A stretch of 64,000 nucleotides of DNA from Lamellibrachia columna (lineage: Eukaryota > Annelida > Polychaeta > Sabellida > Siboglinidae), in contig OY759266.1 in the NCBI GenBank assembly GCA_963662155.1, positions 11,552,835 to 11,616,834 on the forward strand. The letters are read 5' to 3'. The translations under genes and the position numbers were made by a program. Below, one piece after another: positions 61,001 through 64,000 of this stretch. Position 1 is the first letter of the stretch; each line of letters starts with the position of its first letter. Below the pieces are notes generated by a model. The model saw only the letters and a list, made by a program, of their open reading frames with translations, did no database searches and had not been told where the DNA came from.

Positions 61001-63427
61001 CAGTGAAAACAGAAGTGCTAATTACAATAGTTCATCTTATTAACAAAAACTATATATAAATCAGTGCTGGAATTGTGGACATATCACTGTGGAGTCTTTA
61101 TGTGGACCTTCTTGACAATATAAAAAAAAAAATGTATTATTTAACAAGATTTAAAAAGATGGCAATTGGACAAAAAGCCATTGGCTTATCGAGAATCCAA
61201 CAATTATTTATCTTTGCCTAACCTGCTTATGAAGTATTTTGACAATTTTTGTTTAAGTGTAGTCACGCTGCTAGCATTTACCTGATCAGTAGATAATGTG
61301 TTCCATTCGTTTATCATCCTATGTAAATATGTCCTGATAGCCAATCTACACTGTTCCTTTTGTTTGACTCATGTTGTGTATCATGAGGATGAGGATATAA
61401 TTTTACTTCTTATTGACCTACTTCCTTAAGTAACTTCTTGTCCTTTAGTTCTTGAAAAATGGAAATGCATGTTTCTCACACAACACTGATTTAATCTAAT
61501 CTACTTTGGTTAAAGTAGGCACGTCTACCTCTACATGACATTTGTCTGTCCTGCCTGTTCTTGTGGACGGGTGATATGTAAGATGTTTTTGTGTCACCAG
61601 ACAGCGGTCATTGGAACAACTGTCTGGACCAACCTGGAGGTGACTGATGCTGACCGGTCGAACCCACAGCTCAGGGTCACCTGTGTACCTCCCTCAGGGG
61701 CCGGGGTGAGTTGTCACCTTCTCCCTACTTCCTTCATATCTCCCTCTTTAAAGGCCTCGGATATTAAACAAATAGATCTGTATTTATTTTATATGTTACT
61801 ATGTACAAAATAAAATATTTGCCAAAAAAAAAATTTTGTCATGCAAATTTTTTTTTAAACTGAAAGTCTAAAGTACTTATCTTTATGGAATTCCAATCTT
61901 TATACAATTTCTATTATGTTTTGGAGTCATGGATATATAGCAAAGGGTTACCATGGTAACTATTGTGAAATCAATGGCACCATTGTTAAATTAACATAAT
62001 ACGTAAAAACTGGGTTTATTTATGTGTTGATGCATTTTTATTTCATAATAACTAATACCTGATATTACCTGTATGGGAGAAAAAGCAAATGTCAAATATA
62101 ACACTGAGATATGTTCTTTGTCAATCTCAATAGTAGCTGTTTATTTTAGTAAATATCATGTGCATGCGTGAGTGTGTGAGTGAATGTGTGACTGTCAATC
62201 AACCCATGTGATGTGTTTGTGTGTTTCAATCAGTCAACCCATGTGATGTGTTTGTGTGTTTCAATCAGTCAACCCATGTGATGTGTTTGTGTTTCAGTCA
62301 GTCAACCCATGTGATGTGTTTGTGTGTTTCAGTCAATCAACCCATGTGATGTGTTTGTGTGTTTCAGTCAGTCAACCCATGTGATGTGTTTGTGTGTTTC
62401 AGTCAGTAAACCCATGTGCAGGGTTGAAAAAATCATGATTTTTTTTTAAATCGGATTTTTTATTTAAATCAGATTTTTTTTTTTTTAATCTGGTATACAC
62501 AATGTCATAAAATATTTTACTATCAGGCTATCTGGTGTCAATACAGCTACACAAGTGTGCGCACTTTGTGCTTTTGTATTAAAAAACACATAAAACTTTG
62601 TTGATCTCAATGCTTGTAATTGTAAACAATTATTTGTGTTAAATTCATATAAATCAGCGATTAAAAAAACCGGAAGTCAAAAAAATCATAAATCTTAGAT
62701 TTTTTTGGAGCGATTTAAATCAAATAATTTAAATCAAACAACCCTGCCCATGTGATGTGTTTGTGTGTTTCAGTCAGTCAACCCATGTGATGTGTTTGTG
62801 TGTTTCCGTCAGTCAACCCATGTGGTGTGTTTGTGTGTTTTAGTCAGTCAACCCGTGTAAGGTGTTTGTATGTTTCAGTCAGTCAACCCATGTGATATGT
62901 TTGTGTGTTTCAGTCAGTCAACCCATGTGATGTGTTTGGTCTGAGACAACGTGAAGGTAGCAACATGAAGTGGCGTGGAGATCTTATCCTCAATGGTCGA
63001 CTCAACTATGACCAACACAGAACATACAATGTGTACATACGAGCTTATGTAAGTGACCAGTTCTTTCACTTAGCTATGGCAATTTTGGTCACTACATTTT
63101 GTCTGTCTTTCTGAAGAGACTCTAAAAGCCAGTGTCTATGCCAGGGGATTAAAAGATCCCATACAGGGTAAATATGTAACCTTGTGTGGACTTTGCAATT
63201 AGTATTCTGTTAACCACTATTTTGTAGGTGAATACTTTACATGTTCAGCGTCAGAAAGCTGTTTTGAACAAGAAATTGGAAGACTGTATTTAATAAGTTT
63301 ATTGTCTGAGCAGGACGGAGTGCATAACATCACACAGAAAATACAAGTGGACATTGTGGACGTTCAAGACAAGCCGCCCAGGTTCACCAATGCCCCCAGA
63401 GCAACCATCTCAGAGAATGTTGGCCAG
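54998..63427 (+). CDS. Gene B: CDH23/CDHR1-like cadherin, 5' part, 8 exons
   Basis: A second calcium-dependent adhesion protein, about 250 residues visible: signal peptide MGIPFYQLCLCGFILQT, EC1 (NNAPTF ... ALREDTPVG ... KKLDYE ... DVNDELPQF), EC2 (EVTDADRSNP ... LNYDQ ... DVQDKPPRF) and the start of EC3 (ATISENVGQ). The opening REDTPVG-TKVYTLTGRD strongly resembles EC1 of CDHR1 and CDH23 (family knowledge). All junctions are GT/AG and all phases fit (1,1,0,0,0,0,0,0). Exons match gene A one for one, so this is an inverted duplicate. Several introns are made of tandem repeats that touch the splice sites. The rest of the gene lies beyond the right edge. Confidence 0.9.
55432..56578. repeat. 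57-bp minisatellite in intron B1, about 20 copies
   Basis: Units contain GTTGTTGGTCCTCTCATCTC and GTAGAGCCCCCTGCTACTGT. On the minus strand the 57-bp period gives a 19-residue repeat (ERTNNSINSSRGLYTTG) that stays open for about 329 codons (55628-56617). Confidence 0.93.
56640..58020. other. Intron B1 remainder: nothing but short repeats
   Basis: A run of 12 G at 56959-56970 and the 19-bp triplicate at 57292; otherwise AT-rich intron. Confidence 0.5.
57292..57352. repeat. 19-bp repeat, 3 copies
   Basis: Three perfect copies of ACTGTATATCATTCTATAA in intron B1. Confidence 0.9.
58023..58100 (+). CDS. Gene B exon B2: start of EC1
   Basis: Phase 1 in and out, 25 whole codons, reading VYAANNAPTFINDMNG and ALREDTPVG. 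NNAPTF is the EC1 opening, and EDTPVG is the strand A' motif shared with vertebrate CDHR1 and CDH23. The acceptor is TTTCAG and the donor GTGAGT. Confidence 0.9.
58680..58813 (+). CDS. Gene B exon B3: EC1 core
   Basis: Phase 1 in, phase 0 out, 44 codons. It reads TKVYTLTGRDDDGDHLVYGI, then FTVRDPSSGEVYLTKKLDYE. GRDDDGD is the calcium turn and LDYE the Glu motif. The acceptor is CTCCAG and the donor GTATGT. The intron that follows is a minisatellite from end to end. Confidence 0.92.
58818..59664. repeat. 35-bp minisatellite making up intron B3
   Basis: About 24 units with TGCCACTCCCTGTGCTGTCA and TATTGTTATCTC. It runs from a few bases after the B3 donor to the B4 acceptor (GCTGTTCCAG). The 35-bp period cycles through all three frames, hence several overlapping Cys/His/Leu-rich open frames that are artefacts. 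Confidence 0.93.
59665..59718 (+). CDS. Gene B exon B4: EC1 strand F
   Basis: Eighteen codons, phase 0 on both sides: SLMQPFKVKIWVKDEELT. It has the same length and role as exon A4. The acceptor GTTCCAG directly follows the last unit of the 35-bp minisatellite; the donor is GTAAGT. Confidence 0.87.
60006..60666. repeat. 18-bp minisatellite in intron B4, up to the B5 acceptor
   Basis: About 36 units of CTGTTGGTGACATGACAC with variants. The last unit (CTGCTGGTGACAG) is the acceptor of exon B5. Confidence 0.93.
60667..60756 (+). CDS. Gene B exon B5: EC1/EC2 linker
   Basis: Thirty codons, phase 0 on both sides, with the linker DVNDELPQF and the strand YHTSIRE. The acceptor GGTGACAG is itself an altered unit of the 18-bp minisatellite that fills the upstream intron. 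The donor is GTATGT. Same length as A5. Confidence 0.92.
61137..61480 (-). mobile_element. CR1-like LINE 3' fragment in intron B6... antisense
   Basis: It lies in intron B5. It begins with the AAATCTTGTTAAAT terminal repeat, then the 3'UTR (TTGGATTCTCGATAAGCCAATGG-like), then decayed C-terminal coding up to about 61480. It is antisense to gene B and more diverged than the copies at 12.4 and 28.7 kb. Confidence 0.7.
61601..61705 (+). CDS. Gene B exon B6: EC2 first half
   Basis: Thirty-five codons, phase 0 on both sides. It reads TAVIGTTVWTNLEVTDADRS, then LRVTCVPPSGAG. The Cys corresponds to that of LSCH in exon A6. The acceptor is CACCAG and the donor GTGAGT. Confidence 0.88.
62193..62913. 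repeat. 35-bp minisatellite seeded by the B7 acceptor and exon start
   Basis: Units hold GTGTGTTTCAGTCAGTCAAC followed by CCATGTGATGTGTTT: the polypyrimidine-AG acceptor plus the first 24 bases of exon B7. About 6.5 units precede the hAT MITE and about 5 follow it; the last unit is the real exon start. Confidence 0.93.
62411..62754. mobile_element. hAT-type MITE, 328 bp, inside a minisatellite of intron B6
   Basis: The element spans 62419-62746 with ends CAGGGTTG and CAACCCTG, flanked by CCCATGTG on both sides (62411-62418, 62747-62754). The target word also recurs in the minisatellite, but the junction reads cleanly as one unit split by the insert. AT-rich interior with TTTAAATC words near both ends. 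No coding. Confidence 0.8.
62914..63048 (+). CDS. Gene B exon B7: EC2 second half
   Basis: Forty-five codons, phase 0 on both sides, the same length as A7. It reads SVNPCDVFGLRQREG, then WRGDLILNGRLNYDQ and YNVYIRAY. The TTTCAG acceptor at 62913 was chosen because the next AG (62917) opens a frame with an early stop. The acceptor plus the first 24 exon bases are the seed of the minisatellite upstream. Confidence 0.87.
63314..63427 (+). CDS. Gene B exon B8: EC2/EC3 linker
   Basis: Thirty-eight codons, phase 0 on both sides, with QVDIVDVQDKPPRF and ATISENVGQ. The acceptor is GAGCAG and the donor GTAATG. Only a few bases after the donor, the 3' end of an antisense CR1-like LINE fragment begins. 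The next exon lies outside the window. Confidence 0.9.
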
Positions 63428-63432
63428 GTAAT

Positions 63433-63690
63433 GAATTTAACAAGATTTAACAAAATATCCATCCAAGGCAAAAAACCCAGTTGGTGAGTGGACAAGGAAG
63501 TAATTGGCTTACCGAGACGAGAGTCCAATAATTCTTTGTCTGTGTAATCCGCCCTTCTAAGATATTTGTTAATTTTGTTTTTAAACATGGTCATGCTGCT
63601 AGCAGTTATGCAATCTGTACATAATCTGTTCCATTAAATTATTGTCCTCTGTGAGAATGAGTGCTTTCTGATATCTAATTTACACTGGAC
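63433..63690 (-). mobile_element. CR1-like LINE 3' fragment beside the B8 donor
   Basis: Antisense to gene B. Its terminal repeat begins about 6 bases after the B8 splice donor, then the 3'UTR and a tail reading MTMFKNKINKYLRRADYTDK, equivalent to the end of ORF2 in the other copies. 5'-truncated after about 255 bp. Confidence 0.75.
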
Positions 63691-64000
63691 AGTGGTCAAA
63701 CTGTTTTACACCCACACAGTGGTCAAATTAGCTGGTTAAGTAATATTAATCAACCCCCTAATATGCTGGTTTATAGAATACTAGATAGTTATAATACAGT
63801 TAACATAACTTGGACTAGCCACTTCGTTTTGTGAAAGCATACGGAGTGGATGCGCTTTGAAAATTTGTCCCACCCTCCTCCCCATCTTTCTCCCTGTTGT
63901 ATGTTTACTTTTTAGCAGCAATTGTACATCTTTGGTGGAAGTGGGGTGTTCATGTCTCCAAGCTTTCCCATTTTTTGATTGCGATAGTGGACATGGGAGT

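Noticed and set aside
62918..63048. Alternative acceptor for exon B7 four bases downstream
   Set aside because: It opens a frame with a stop after eight codons, while the first AG gives a 45-codon cadherin exon equal in length to A7.

Overview
The window is nuclear DNA of an animal, not of a bacterium or virus. Short exons with GT/AG splice sites are spread through AT-rich introns. Those introns are full of microsatellites, minisatellites, LINE remnants, a tRNA-derived SINE family and small inverted-repeat DNA transposons. The mix (CR1-like LINEs with an esterase-type ORF1, hAT and piggyBac MITEs, invertebrate-style cadherins) suggests a marine invertebrate, perhaps a mollusc or another lophotrochozoan. 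The taxon is an inference and is not proven by the sequence.

Two cadherin genes lie head to head. Gene A is on the minus strand from its start codon at 34932 down to 222 and runs off the left edge; 19 coding exons are visible, giving about 760 residues: a signal peptide, six complete extracellular cadherin (EC) repeats and the start of a seventh. Gene B is on the plus strand from its start codon at 55013 to 63427 and runs off the right edge; 8 exons cover a signal peptide, EC1, EC2 and the start of EC3. The eight shared exons have the same order, the same intron phases and nearly the same lengths (codon lengths 18, 30 and 45 are identical at three positions). Both genes carry a 5'UTR intron whose acceptor lies exactly 15 bases before the ATG. 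They are therefore inverted duplicates. Domain order and motifs fit the CDH23/CDHR1/insect Cad8x group of calcium-dependent adhesion proteins.

The introns are the second story. Many are built of tandem repeats that touch or include the splice sites. Intron 3 of gene B is almost entirely a 35-bp minisatellite, intron 4 is largely an 18-bp one, and intron 6 holds about ten extra copies of the exon 7 acceptor plus the first 24 coding bases, split by a hAT MITE. Intron 5 of gene A contains a partial copy of exon A5. Intron 8 of gene A holds a nearly full CR1-like LINE (12425-16265). Its ORF1, an SGNH-hydrolase-like protein, is in frame with cadherin exon 8, so intron retention would give a secreted EC1-EC2-esterase fusion.

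The 20 kb between the genes (34948-54997) has no recognisable host exon. It contains CpG-rich DNA near 38.0-39.3 kb (a promoter candidate and an unidentified open frame with one stop), long (CA)n, minisatellites, a 954-bp hAT MITE with an 8-bp target duplication, SINEs, a foldback element and two perfect hairpins.
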